This document shows positions 25,301 to 33,646 of a DNA stretch of 47,702 nt, piece after piece (the first letter of the stretch is position 1; every line of letters begins with the position of its first letter). The notes under the pieces are model-generated. The model searched no databases and was not told where the DNA came from. It was given only the letters and a program-made list of their open reading frames with translations. The DNA comes from DAOTKC01 sp035449045. Its GTDB lineage: Bacteria > Bacillota > Clostridia > Christensenellales > CAG-917. The translations under genes were made by a program, and so were the position numbers. Location of the stretch: the NCBI GenBank assembly GCA_035449045.1, contig DAOTKC010000009.1, positions 1 through 47,702 of the forward strand. Direction: 5' to 3'.

Positions 25301-25480
25301 TTAGTCTTTCTTTTCGATTATTTGTCTTCCGTTATAAAAGCCGCATTTGGGGCAAGCCCGATGGCTCTTTTTTTGCTCATGGCACTGCGGGCACTCCTCG
25401 AGATTGACGGCGGTAATCTTCCAGTTCGCCGACCTCGTGTGCTTTCTCTGCTTGGATGTTTTCCTCTTGGGGACTGCCAT
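25301..25480 (-). CDS. rpmF: 50S ribosomal protein L32
   Basis: A 59-aa protein beginning MAVPKRKTSKQRKHTRSANW, the L32 signature. Two CxxC pairs (C30/C33 and C43/C46) form its zinc site. GGAGG lies 6 nt before the ATG. It has its own strong promoter and terminator and lacks the yceD gene that often precedes rpmF; the plsX gene follows as in many bacteria. Confidence 0.96.
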   Translation of the reverse strand: MAVPKRKTSKQRKHTRSANWKITAVNLEECPQCHEQKKSHRACPKCGFYNGRQIIEKKD

Positions 25481-25529
25481 ATATATCCTCCTTTCGCCTT
25501 AAACGCGGATTTATCAGTTTGACTTAGTC

Positions 25530-25557
25530 ATTATATAACATTTTTATTTAAAGTCAA
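25530..25557 (-). promoter_or_regulatory. Sigma-A-type promoter of rpmF
   Basis: On the minus strand TTGACT (25552-25557), a 16-bp spacer and TATAAT (25530-25535). This is among the closest matches to consensus in the window, as expected for a ribosomal protein gene. Confidence 0.75.
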
Positions 25558-25596
25558 GCATTTAAGCTAGGTTGCGGACGCTTTAACGCAATTTCG

Positions 25597-26526
25597 CTAT
25601 ATCCCCGCTCTTTCAAGCCCGGCATTATCGGTGTTAAGCGCTATTCCGGCCGCGGCAAGCTCGGCGTCGGCTTTTTTGAAATATCGCGCGTAAATCTTGT
25701 GAAATCCCCGGGCGCCCTCGGTTACGTAGGGGAAAGGCACGCTCTCGTCGGCGGCGAGCTCTTTGAAATCGTATTTGCCGTTAATTTTCCAGCCGCCGAG
25801 AAGGCCGATTTTAAAGGCGTCCGTCGGGCAATGGAAGCTGCAGCGCATGCACATTGCGCACTTTTTACCGAATTTAAAACGCTCTTCCTCTATTTTTATG
25901 TTTTTCGCGGGACATTCGCGCTCGCACTTTCGGCACATTATGCATTTATCTAAATCTACCTTGTAAAACCTGCCGTTGAACTTGGCGAAGGGCCATTCTA
26001 TTCTGAAAACAAAGGAAATGAGGCGCTTGAATAAATTGAAGCTGAACCCTTCGCGTTCGCGGGCGATTGCCTTGCGCGCGCAGAGCTTGGCGAGCGCAAG
26101 AGTGTAGAAATACATCTGCTTAGTAAGTTCTTCGGAATGGCGGAACATGATGTTGTAGGGCATTAAAAGATGGCGCTCGAAGCCTAAGCAAAAGCCCTTT
26201 CTTTTTAAAACGACGACAAGCCTCGCCGAGGAAGCGCCGTTCATCCAAAGCGGCTCGCCGGATATCTTAAAAACAAAGGCGTATTTATTGTTGACTGCGG
26301 GCAACGACTTGACGAAATCAAAAAAAATCTCGGGCGGGTTGAAGGCGTGGACGGGATAGCCGAAGCCGAAAATGTCAAAATCGGAAAGTTCGGCAAGCGG
26401 CCGCTCTTCCTCGCCGACACGGTAAACTTGCGTTTCAACGCCGTTCAAAGTAAGCTCGGCCGCAATTTTATCGGCGGCAAGCTTGGTATTGCCCGTGCCC
26501 GAAAAAACGATTAGAAGCGCTTTCAT
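25597..26526 (-). CDS. Flavodoxin-ferredoxin fusion protein (EFR1-like)
   Basis: Redox protein of 309 aa. Residues 1-150 or so form a flavodoxin-like domain beginning MKALLIVFSGTGNTKLAA, with the FMN phosphate loop SGTGNT. The C-terminal half carries two [4Fe-4S] motifs, CIMCRKCERECP and CAMCMRCSFHCP, as in EFR1-family ferrodoxins. ATG at 26526 is chosen because it starts the flavodoxin strand and overlaps the preceding stop codon (ATGA), showing translational coupling; the longer frame would add 30 Arg-rich residues unlike the family. The physiological electron partner is not evident. Last gene of the pta-ackA run. Confidence 0.85.
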   Translation of the reverse strand: MKALLIVFSGTGNTKLAADKIAAELTLNGVETQVYRVGEEERPLAELSDFDIFGFGYPVHAFNPPEIFFDFVKSLPAVNNKYAFVFKISGEPLWMNGASSARLVVVLKRKGFCLGFERHLLMPYNIMFRHSEELTKQMYFYTLALAKLCARKAIAREREGFSFNLFKRLISFVFRIEWPFAKFNGRFYKVDLDKCIMCRKCERECPAKNIKIEEERFKFGKKCAMCMRCSFHCPTDAFKIGLLGGWKINGKYDFKELAADESVPFPYVTEGARGFHKIYARYFKKADAELAAAGIALNTDNAGLERAGI

Positions 26527-27173
26527 TTTTTGACCGCCTTCTTGAACAAGACGTCGTCCTCGTCCTCCGAAATGGGGTATACCGCGTCCTCGTCGGGGCT
26601 GTGGGTGTCGAGCCACACCTGCGCGAAGAAAGGAATGTGCTTGGCAAGCCTGTCAAACTTCCAAGGCGCGGGCTGGCAACAGTCGGGGCACCAGTGGCCG
26701 GCCTTGACGACGGTATAGGGTGCGGCAAAAAAGCGGTGGCCGTCATGGCATTCCCACTCCAGCTTGGTGAAAAGGTCTCCCTTTTCCATGCTTTCGGAAA
26801 GGCACTTTCCCCCTCTGAAAGCGGCCGCCGATTGCATATCGGAAAGCTCGAGCTCGCCGTCGGGTTTGCTTTCGTCGTAGCCGTGGTTGAGCTTAAACTC
26901 TTTGGCGCCGTTTATGTCGGCGAGCGCGCAGTAATCGATGGCGCCGTCCTCGCACATACCTTTTTTCAAGACGGGAAAGTCCTTCCAATCGCGGGCAAGC
27001 TCTTCAGCCGCCTCGCGGGAGCCGAAAAAGGCCTTGATGCGCCCTTCGTGTCCGCAATTTATCCAATAGAGCGGCGCGTTGGGGTTTTTGAAGAGCCGCT
27101 GAATTACAAGCTTGGATAAAAGCTTTTCGGGCACAATGGCGCCCAAGCGGAAATACCAATATTTTTTGGCCAT
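26523..27173 (-). CDS. Uncharacterised protein with treble-clef-like zinc motif (216 aa)
   Basis: Not recognised. Near residue 140 the sequence WECHDGHRF is followed about 15 residues later by GHWCPDCC, a zinc-knuckle arrangement. The N-terminus (KKYWYFRLGAIVPEKLLSKL) is basic and the C-terminus acidic. The stop codon overlaps the start of the flavodoxin-ferredoxin gene, and only 6 bp separate it from the epimerase gene upstream, so the three are probably one expression unit. No enzymatic motif is visible. Confidence 0.75.
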   Translation of the reverse strand: MAKKYWYFRLGAIVPEKLLSKLVIQRLFKNPNAPLYWINCGHEGRIKAFFGSREAAEELARDWKDFPVLKKGMCEDGAIDYCALADINGAKEFKLNHGYDESKPDGELELSDMQSAAAFRGGKCLSESMEKGDLFTKLEWECHDGHRFFAAPYTVVKAGHWCPDCCQPAPWKFDRLAKHIPFFAQVWLDTHSPDEDAVYPISEDEDDVLFKKAVKK

Positions 27174-27179
27174 CCGCGC

Positions 27180-28097
27180 CTAGAAATCGCGGCAGCTTTC
27201 CGTTCGGAAATTTAAATATTCGTTCAAAATGTCGGAGTCGCTATACCAAAGCCCGTGGAAATTTCTCGCGGCGTTCCAATAAGGCTTAAAGAAATTCTCG
27301 ACAGAGGCTCCCATCAGCTTGAAAGAAGCGTCGAAGGTTTCATAGCCGGTGACGCGGCAGCATCCGCCGCCGCCTATGTTGTAGCATTTATTCCAAAATT
27401 CCTTGGGGAGAATTCCCTCTGAATCGAACTTAACTAGGTTTTTAATCAAAAGCCCGCTGTCGCGGTCGGTCACCCACTCGAGAGGCACATTCCACGCGGT
27501 GTGGAACATCAGCCCGTCGTTCAGATTGTTTTTATACATCCGCTTGTGGAGCATGGCCGTCTGGCGCAACGAAACGAATTTTTCAAGTCCGGCCTCAAGA
27601 ACGTAGCGTTCGGCTCGGAGTTTGGTTGCGGCGTAATAGTCGTAGGCGCTGACGAGAAGGGGGTCGCCCACTCTGCCCCACGGATGGCGGTGGTTGCGGT
27701 TGCCGTAGAGCGCGACTGTGGAGATATGAACGTATTTTATTGTTTTGCGCCGCGGCGAGGCCAGCACGGCGTCGACTAAATTCTTAGTGCCGAGGTAGTT
27801 AATATTTTCGCACTCCTCGGGAGATTTGTCGGAGCCGGGCGGAATCAACGCCGCGCAATGGACAAGATAATCGGCCTTTTCAATGAGTTTTTGACAATCG
27901 GAAAAAGAAACGATGTCGCCGAAAATTATTTCGACGCGCCCGCCGTAACGACTGCTCAATTTTTTGGCGAGCCGGATGTTTTTCGGCTTTCTTCTAAGTA
28001 ATACAACGGCACGAGTGTAAGGCAGTTCCAAAACCTGCCTTAAAGCCTCGCTGCCCATGGCGCCGGAAGCGCCGGTTAATGCTACTGTCGTTTTCAT
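27180..28097 (-). CDS. NAD(P)-dependent epimerase/dehydratase (extended SDR)
   Basis: 305 aa, Rossmann fold. The nucleotide motif GASGAMG is at 9-15, a DxxD-type acidic block GDIVSF near 60, and the catalytic pair YYAATK (YxxxK) in the middle. The C-terminal substrate part does not reveal the sugar or other substrate. The gene starts 9 bp after ackA, with AGGG before the ATG, so it is probably co-transcribed with pta-ackA although a role in acetate metabolism is not obvious. The family call is firm, the substrate unknown. Confidence 0.85.
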   Translation of the reverse strand: MKTTVALTGASGAMGSEALRQVLELPYTRAVVLLRRKPKNIRLAKKLSSRYGGRVEIIFGDIVSFSDCQKLIEKADYLVHCAALIPPGSDKSPEECENINYLGTKNLVDAVLASPRRKTIKYVHISTVALYGNRNHRHPWGRVGDPLLVSAYDYYAATKLRAERYVLEAGLEKFVSLRQTAMLHKRMYKNNLNDGLMFHTAWNVPLEWVTDRDSGLLIKNLVKFDSEGILPKEFWNKCYNIGGGGCCRVTGYETFDASFKLMGASVENFFKPYWNAARNFHGLWYSDSDILNEYLNFRTESCRDF

Positions 28098-28106
28098 GAG
28101 TTTTCC

Positions 28107-29306
28107 CTAGTTTCGCGCTTGCGCCGCTATGACGGCGGCAGTTTCGCGGGCTATCGAAAGCTCTTCGTTGGTGGGGATAATGAAGACGCGCGCGCGGCTG
28201 GACGGCCGCGTCAGCTCGGCTATCCCCTTGCCGGGGTTTTCGTTCCTTTCGAAATCGAAATCAATTCCTAAATACTCCATGCCCTCCATGACAAGGCGGC
28301 GGATGAGCTGGCTGTGCTCACCTATCCCTCCCGTAAACACTATGGCGTCGGCTCCGCCGAGGACGGCGGCGTAGGCGCCGACGTATTTTTTGACGCGGTA
28401 GGCGTTCATTTCGAGCGCGAGCTTGGCGCGCTTATCGCCCGCCTCGGCGCGTTCGGTGAGGTCGCGGCAGTCGCTGGAAAAGCCGCTGACGCCCAGCATG
28501 CCGCATTGCTTGTTTAAGTATTGAACCATATCGGGCAGCGTTTTTCCGAGTTTTTCGGCGATATAATCAATGGCGGCGGGGTCGATGTCGCCGCTCCGCG
28601 TGCCCATGACCAGCCCCTCGAGCGGCGTGAAGCCCATCGATGTGTCGACGCATTTGCCATCCTTTACCGCCGTAATAGAGGAGCCGTTGCCGAGGTGGCA
28701 GACGATTATTTTGGAGTTCTTCCCCACGATTTTTGCCGCCTCCGCCGACACGAACTTGTGCGAGGTGCCGTGGAAGCCGTATTTTCTCACCTTGTATTTT
28801 TCGTAAACCTCGTAGGGAATTGCATACATGAACGCTTTCTGCGGCATGGTGGCGTGGAATGTGGTGTCGAAAACCATCACCATGGGCACGCCTTTCATGA
28901 CCTTGAGGCAGCTGTCGACGCAAGCGAGGTTCCCCGGCATATGAAGGGGCCCCAGCGCCACGTTTTTATAGCATTTGGCGAGCGTTTCCTCGGTGACTAA
29001 AACGCTCGAATCAAAATCCTCGCCGCTGTGGAGGATGCGGTGGCCGACTGCGCCTATTTCGCCGACGTCGGAAATCGCTCCCGACTCCTTGTTCAAGAGG
29101 GCGGCGAGCACAAATTCCATCGCCTCGGTGTGCGTCGGCATGGGACGCGAAATTTTATATTCCTTGCCCGACGCCTCCTGCTTAAGAGTGCTTCCCGTCA
29201 TCGATATGCGTTCGGCGAGCCCCTTGGCGATGACGCTCTCGTTTTCCATGTCGAATAGCTGATATTTTAGCGAGCTGCTGCCTGCGTTTAAGACGAGTAT
29301 TTTCAT
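28107..29306 (-). CDS. ackA: Acetate kinase
   Basis: Converts acetyl phosphate and ADP to acetate and ATP in the cytoplasm. The 399-aa length is standard. It starts MKILVLNAGSSSLKYQLFD, with the conserved Asn at 7 and the phosphate-binding SSSLK. YGFHGTSHKFVS, GNGSSITAV, GTRSGDIDPA and FTGGIGEH follow in the usual order. It starts 10 bp downstream of pta, the classic pta-ackA pair for ATP generation during fermentation. Confidence 0.97.
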   Translation of the reverse strand: MKILVLNAGSSSLKYQLFDMENESVIAKGLAERISMTGSTLKQEASGKEYKISRPMPTHTEAMEFVLAALLNKESGAISDVGEIGAVGHRILHSGEDFDSSVLVTEETLAKCYKNVALGPLHMPGNLACVDSCLKVMKGVPMVMVFDTTFHATMPQKAFMYAIPYEVYEKYKVRKYGFHGTSHKFVSAEAAKIVGKNSKIIVCHLGNGSSITAVKDGKCVDTSMGFTPLEGLVMGTRSGDIDPAAIDYIAEKLGKTLPDMVQYLNKQCGMLGVSGFSSDCRDLTERAEAGDKRAKLALEMNAYRVKKYVGAYAAVLGGADAIVFTGGIGEHSQLIRRLVMEGMEYLGIDFDFERNENPGKGIAELTRPSSRARVFIIPTNEELSIARETAAVIAAQARN

Positions 29307-29316
29307 AATTCCCCCC

Positions 29317-30309
29317 TTACTCGGCCTGAAGCGCGGTTACGGCGACCGCCGCCACTATGTCGTCGGCGGTGCAGCCTCTCGAAAGGTCGTTGATGGGTTT
29401 GTCCAGCCCCTGCATAATGGGCCCGATTGCCATGCAACCGCCGAAGCGCTGGGCGAGCTTGTAGCCGATGTTGCCGGCGTCGAGGTTGGGAAAGACCAGA
29501 ACGTTGGCATAGCCCGCTACCGCGCTCCCCTTTGCCTTCTTCTCGGCGACGGAGGGAACGATGGCGGCGTCAAGCTGCATTTCGCCGTCGACTAAAAACT
29601 CGGGGTGCTTTTCTTTGACTAGCTTGAGCGCGGCTATTACCTTGTCGGCGCTCTCGTGACGGGCGCTGCCCATTGTCGAAAATGACAGCATTGCGATTTT
29701 GGGCTCGATGCCGATGAGCTTTTTGCAGCTTGTGTGAGAAGCCGCCGCGATGTCGGCAAGCTGGTTTTCGTCGGGATAGGGAACGACGGCGCAATCGGAG
29801 AAAATCATGGCGGGTGCCGACGAATATTCAAACTTTTCGGGCAGCACCATGATAAAACAGCTGGAAACGGTCTTGATGCCGGGCGCGCCCTTGATGATTT
29901 GAAGCGCCGAACGAAGGACGTCGGCGGAGGAATAGACGGCGCCGCCGACCATGCCGTCGATATCGCCGCACTTAAGCATGACGGCGCCGAAATAGAGCGG
30001 GCGTTTTATAAGCTCGCGCGCCTCTTCCAAGGTCATGCCCTTGGACTTTCTGAGGTCGTATAATACTTCGGAATAAATTTTCTGTTTGGGAGAGGTCAGC
30101 GGGTCTTCAAACGAGATATTTTCAAAATTGATGTCGGGGAACTTGGCTTTTGTTTCGTTTTCGCTTGCTAAAATAATTATTTTAGCTATTTTGGCGGCGG
30201 TAGCTTTTTCGGCGGCTTCGGCGACGCGGCGGTCGAATCCTTCGGCAAGCGCTATCGTCTTTTTTAACTTTGATGCTCTTTCATACAGCTCTTTTAAAAA
30301 ACGCAGCAT
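29317..30309 (-). CDS. pta: Phosphate acetyltransferase
   Basis: Interconverts acetyl-CoA and acetyl phosphate. The 330-aa form has only the catalytic PTA/PTB domain, without the DRTGG regulatory region of enteric enzymes. Blocks GVMLKCGDIDGMVGGA, MLSFSTMGSARHESADKV, VAGYANVLVFPNLDAGNIGYK and GPIMQGLDKPINDLSRGC are all family hallmarks. GGGAG precedes the ATG. First gene of a five-gene run; its promoter overlaps that of tmcAL on the other strand. Confidence 0.97.
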   Translation of the reverse strand: MLRFLKELYERASKLKKTIALAEGFDRRVAEAAEKATAAKIAKIIILASENETKAKFPDINFENISFEDPLTSPKQKIYSEVLYDLRKSKGMTLEEARELIKRPLYFGAVMLKCGDIDGMVGGAVYSSADVLRSALQIIKGAPGIKTVSSCFIMVLPEKFEYSSAPAMIFSDCAVVPYPDENQLADIAAASHTSCKKLIGIEPKIAMLSFSTMGSARHESADKVIAALKLVKEKHPEFLVDGEMQLDAAIVPSVAEKKAKGSAVAGYANVLVFPNLDAGNIGYKLAQRFGGCMAIGPIMQGLDKPINDLSRGCTADDIVAAVAVTALQAE

Positions 30310-30388
30310 ATTTTAACTCCCGTATATTCCGCTATTAAGCGAAAAACCTTGAAAAGTTCAAAGAAATAAAAATTTACTTTCCGCTTAA

Positions 30389-30417
30389 TTGCCAACAAAT
30401 ATAATACCACTTATAAT
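30389..30417 (+). promoter_or_regulatory. Sigma-A-type promoter of tmcAL
   Basis: TTGCCA (30389-30394), a 17-bp spacer and TATAAT (30412-30417). The start should be near 30424. A small AGCCTC/GAGGCT hairpin (30437-30454) lies in the leader before a weak GGGAAG ribosome site. Confidence 0.65.
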
Positions 30418-30429
30418 GTATTTTAACAA
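30401..30429 (-). promoter_or_regulatory. Sigma-A-type promoter of pta
   Basis: On the minus strand TTGTTA (30424-30429), a 17-bp spacer and TATTAT (30401-30406). It overlaps the tmcAL promoter (30389-30417) on the opposite strand. Confidence 0.6.
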
Positions 30430-30475
30430 ACATTTTAGCCTCTTTGTCGAGGCTTAAATAAAAATTTGGGAAGCA

Positions 30476-31564
30476 ATGAGGATAACTTCGATAATTGCCG
30501 AATACAATCCTTTCCACACCGGCCACCTCTACCATTTGAGGCGGGCCAAAGAGGAGACCGCATCCGACCTGCTCGTCGTCGTCATGAGCGGCAGTTTTAC
30601 CGAGCGGGGCGATATAGCGGTGGCGGACAGATTAACACGAGCCGAGTGGGCGGTCAAGGCGGGCGCCGATTTGGTTTTAGAGCTTCCCGCCGTCTTCGCG
30701 GTGTCGCCCGCCCAAAACTTTGCCTTCGGCGCGGTTAAAACGCTTTCGTTTTTAGGAGACTATACCCTCTCCTTCGGCAGCGAGTCGGGCGATTTAGACA
30801 GCCTTCTGGCGCTTTCCGAAGTTTTGGACAACGAAACCGAGGAGTTTAAGGAGCTTTTGAGAAAAAATTTGAAGTCGGGCAAAAACTTCCCTAGAAGCCG
30901 CGGCGAGGCTTTGCACTCGCTCTACCCCGAGCATGCGGGCATCTTGGAAAAGCCCAACAACATTCTGGCGCTGGAATATATCAAAGCGCTTAAGCCTTAC
31001 CCCGATGTCAAGCTTCACACCGTAGCGCGCGAGGATAACTATAACTCGGAGCGCCCCTCGGAGCGCTTTGCCTCGGCGACCGCCTTGCGCGCCATGGCGG
31101 CGGACGGGCTATCCTTAAAGGATTATCTCCCCGATTTCGTAGGGTTTGTGCACACTGAACGCGCGCCGCTCTATCAAAGAATCATGGAAAACTTAATAAA
31201 GATGAGCGCCGATGATCTGAAAGACATTGCCGAGGTCGGCGAGGGTTTGGAAAACCGAATCAAGAAATTTTGCCATCTTGAATATTTTGACTTTTTGGCC
31301 GCCGTCAAGACCAAGCGCTACACCATGTCGCGGATTAAGCGGATTTCGATTTTGGCGCTTTTAGGCATAACGAAAGATATCGTCGAAAAAGCCAAGGCGG
31401 CGCCGCCTTACCTTCACGTGCTCGCGGTAAACCGGAAAAACCAAAGCGAATTGGACGCGCTCATTTCGCGCGCCAATCCGCTTTACAGAAAAGAGCTTTT
31501 AGCCGATCCCTTTTTAAAAGTTCTGGCGGCTATCGACGATAAAGCCGCCGAATTGATTGTTTAG
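30476..31564 (+). CDS. tmcAL: tRNA(Met) cytidine acetate ligase
   Basis: Forms N4-acetylcytidine at the wobble base of elongator tRNA-Met from acetate and ATP. The 362-aa protein begins MRITSIIAEYNPFHTGHLYH; the HTGH nucleotidyl motif is at 14-17. VVMSGSFTERGDIA and PNNILALEYIKAL are also typical. It is somewhat shorter than the roughly 400 aa common in Bacillus. It is divergent from pta-ackA, the acetate-producing pathway, whose product is its substrate. Its stop codon directly abuts the stop of the converging DivIVA-like gene. Confidence 0.93.
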   Translation: MRITSIIAEYNPFHTGHLYHLRRAKEETASDLLVVVMSGSFTERGDIAVADRLTRAEWAVKAGADLVLELPAVFAVSPAQNFAFGAVKTLSFLGDYTLSFGSESGDLDSLLALSEVLDNETEEFKELLRKNLKSGKNFPRSRGEALHSLYPEHAGILEKPNNILALEYIKALKPYPDVKLHTVAREDNYNSERPSERFASATALRAMAADGLSLKDYLPDFVGFVHTERAPLYQRIMENLIKMSADDLKDIAEVGEGLENRIKKFCHLEYFDFLAAVKTKRYTMSRIKRISILALLGITKDIVEKAKAAPPYLHVLAVNRKNQSELDALISRANPLYRKELLADPFLKVLAAIDDKAAELIV

Positions 31565-32209
31565 TTAAGATACGATATCCTTATTGTTTAAAATATCGTC
31601 GATGTTGAAGGCGCCCTTTTTCTTGCCTACTTCCTCTATTTCGGACTTCAGCTTTTCGATTAAGTCCTGCATCTCTTCGCTGTTTGCAAGCAGGCGCTCT
31701 GTTTCGGATTTAAACTGTCTTTCGGCATCGCTGCCCGACGCCGAGCGCTTGAGCCCGAAGTCGTTGGCAAGATGCTTTTCAAGCTCAATGACCGAGTTTA
31801 TCACTACGTTTTCCATCGATAAAGTGTCTTTTTCGAAATGATAGCGCTCTCCGAGCGTTTCGTAGGCATTGGTCCATTTAGCCTGAAAAATCTTGAGCCG
31901 TTCGATTTCAAGCGCATATTGAAGCTTGAGGTCAAGCAGCATTTCATTGGATTTCGTCGTTGCGATAAGTAAACTTTCCTTTATTTCGTTTTCGCGGCTT
32001 TTGAAATTTTCGAGCTCGCTGTTTAGCCGCATGTTTTCTCTTTTGATGTCCTCCGCCTGCTTTTTTAGCTCGGAATAAAGCTGCTCGCTGGAGACTTTCC
32101 TGACCTCCAAAAACTTTTCCACTTCGACGGGCGAATAGCCCCGCCGCACTATGTTGAACTTTTGAGCCGACGGCCTCTTTTTAGGTTCTTTCCTTGCGCC
32201 TTTAATCAT
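31565..32209 (-). CDS. DivIVA-like coiled-coil protein
   Basis: 214 aa from ATG 32209, which has CGGAG 9 nt upstream; a more distant in-frame start would add a hydrophobic stretch ahead of that site. The segment KFNIVRRGYSPVEVEKFL is the DivIVA N-terminal membrane-binding motif region, followed by a long coiled coil (about 45-190). DivIVA-type proteins recognise curved membrane at poles or septa and recruit partners; whether this is the division DivIVA or a GpsB-like paralog cannot be told here. It converges on tmcAL with zero intergenic bases and no terminator. Confidence 0.75.
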   Translation of the reverse strand: MIKGARKEPKKRPSAQKFNIVRRGYSPVEVEKFLEVRKVSSEQLYSELKKQAEDIKRENMRLNSELENFKSRENEIKESLLIATTKSNEMLLDLKLQYALEIERLKIFQAKWTNAYETLGERYHFEKDTLSMENVVINSVIELEKHLANDFGLKRSASGSDAERQFKSETERLLANSEEMQDLIEKLKSEIEEVGKKKGAFNIDDILNNKDIVS

Positions 32210-32329
32210 TTTAAAATCTCCGAATGCGTTTATTCTAACAAAGCAGGCTGCGAAAAAAACTGCTAATATAATCATAAAACCGCCGATATTGTCATACTAA
32301 AAAACCTCATACGGGGCAAGATTTTCGCA

Positions 32330-32335
32330 TATAAT
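32330..32335 (+). promoter_or_regulatory. Probable -10 box upstream of the 314-aa gene
   Basis: A perfect TATAAT 20 nt before the ATG at 32356; no good -35 at 16-18 bp. AAAGGTGG serves as the ribosome site. Confidence 0.4.
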
Positions 32336-32355
32336 AAAAGGTCAAAAGGTGGGCT

Positions 32356-33300
32356 ATGAAACTTAATTTTGTTGTCGAAAACGGCTATGTTTTATGCGGC
32401 GGTGAGACATTGAGCGAAAACTTTTTCATCGAACTCGAATCCGAGGACGCGGGCAAATTTATGACCTTTTTCCCTGCGCAAAAGAACGCTATCCCCTTCA
32501 CCTGCCGCGTTATGGTATCGGGCGGCAAATTGAAAACGCAGGGCGGCGTCTCGGTTTTGGAAATAAGCGACAGCGAATTCAAGCTGACCTTCTCGCCCGA
32601 AAAGACGCTCCCCTACTCTCCGCCGAAGCCGATACTTCAGGAATCGCAGGTGTCTTTAGGCGTTTCGCATATGGTCACGCTCTATAAAGACACCGAGATG
32701 CGGCTGCTTTGCGAGTCGGCGGTGGCCTCCGAGACCTACGATGTGCCCGAGCTTACTTCGCCCCAGCTCTTTGTCAAGACGTCCTCCTTCGGCATAATCG
32801 TCATTTTGGCGGGCAGGCTGGAGAGCGGCGAATATCTGAAAATCGTCACCTTCACCGACCGCTACAACGAAATATTCGAGCGGGCGGCGGCGAAATTTTC
32901 TTTCTCCGACAACAGCTTTTCCGCCCTCACCAAATACGACGACACCTTAAAGCGCGAAAAGACGGAAAAATTCGTCTTCGAAGGGCAAACGCTCAAGCTT
33001 GTCGACACGACCTTCAAATATGACGAGTTCAGGCGCTATCCGCCCGAAAAGTTGCCGCGCCTATTTATGGAGGCGACATATGCCGGCGACCTCGACAAGC
33101 TCTCGCGATACGTCACGCCCGCCATTTCCGAAAACCTAAGCAGCCTTTTAGAATTTATCGGCGAATTCAAATACATAGCGCCGGAATACAGCGACGACGA
33201 TTTGACCGTGCCGGTCGTCAAAGCTTCGGGCGGCCGCGATAAAGTCCACTACTACCGCTTCGAACTCGCCGACAATAAAATCGACAACATCTATTTATAA
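32356..33300 (+). CDS. Uncharacterised protein (314 aa)
   Basis: Not recognised. It is soluble, with no signal peptide or membrane segment; beta-rich in the first 220 residues (FPAQKNAIPFTCRVMVSGGK, FGIIVILAGRLESGEYLKIV) and helical at about 230-290. AAAGGTGG precedes the ATG, and an intrinsic terminator follows, so it forms a single-gene unit. It is divergent from the DivIVA-like gene. Composition matches the neighbours and gives no sign of transfer. Confidence 0.8.
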   Translation: MKLNFVVENGYVLCGGETLSENFFIELESEDAGKFMTFFPAQKNAIPFTCRVMVSGGKLKTQGGVSVLEISDSEFKLTFSPEKTLPYSPPKPILQESQVSLGVSHMVTLYKDTEMRLLCESAVASETYDVPELTSPQLFVKTSSFGIIVILAGRLESGEYLKIVTFTDRYNEIFERAAAKFSFSDNSFSALTKYDDTLKREKTEKFVFEGQTLKLVDTTFKYDEFRRYPPEKLPRLFMEATYAGDLDKLSRYVTPAISENLSSLLEFIGEFKYIAPEYSDDDLTVPVVKASGGRDKVHYYRFELADNKIDNIYL

Positions 33301-33315
33301 AATAAGTGCGAGCAT

Positions 33316-33343
33316 AAAAAAGGCGGTGAAAACCGTCTTTTTT
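33316..33343 (+). terminator. Intrinsic terminator after the 314-aa gene
   Basis: A GGCGGT/ACCGTC stem (one G-T pair) with a GAAA loop is flanked by A6 and T6. Confidence 0.85.
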
Positions 33344-33444
33344 ATTGGTCTTCAGCCGAAAAATCGATTAATGTTCGCGGGTTTGGACGCTTCCTTTAAA
33401 TGTATTCGGATAGAGCAGCAAAACATTTGACTTTTTTTTATGCA

Positions 33445-33450
33445 TATAAT
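33445..33450 (+). promoter_or_regulatory. -10 box of the tRNA-Leu gene
   Basis: TATAAT 17 nt before the mature tRNA. A TTGACT at 33427 is only 12 bp away, too close for a normal -35. Confidence 0.4.
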
Positions 33451-33466
33451 AAAATTCAACTGCCTC

Positions 33467-33553
33467 GCGAGAGTGGCGGAATTGGCAGACGCGCTAGATT
33501 CAGGTTCTAGTGGTCGCAAGGCTGTGTGGGTTCAAGTCCCGTCTCTCGCACCA
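33467..33553 (+). tRNA. tRNA-Leu, anticodon CAG, CCA encoded
   Basis: The acceptor stem GCGAGAG pairs with CTCTCGC. The anticodon stem CTAGA/TCTAG encloses TTCAGGT with anticodon CAG (reads CTG). A long variable arm and a T-arm with GGTTCAAGTCC are present, as in class II tRNAs. The discriminator A is followed by CCA. Confidence 0.95.
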
Positions 33554-33559
33554 AAAAAG

Positions 33560-33585
33560 AAGACCGCAAATGCGGTCTTTTCTTT
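33560..33585 (+). terminator. Intrinsic terminator after tRNA-Leu
   Basis: An AAGACCGCA/TGCGGTCTT stem with a 2-nt apparent loop (functionally 4) is followed by TTCTTTTT. Confidence 0.85.
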
Positions 33586-33646
33586 TTGTCATTTTCATCT
33601 TTTATGATTTTCTCTTAAAATTTATTTCGCTCTTTCTTCGTTTAAG

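Noticed and set aside
33427..33432. TTGACT before tRNA-Leu as a -35 box
   Set aside because: Only 12 bp from TATAAT, too short for sigma-A recognition.
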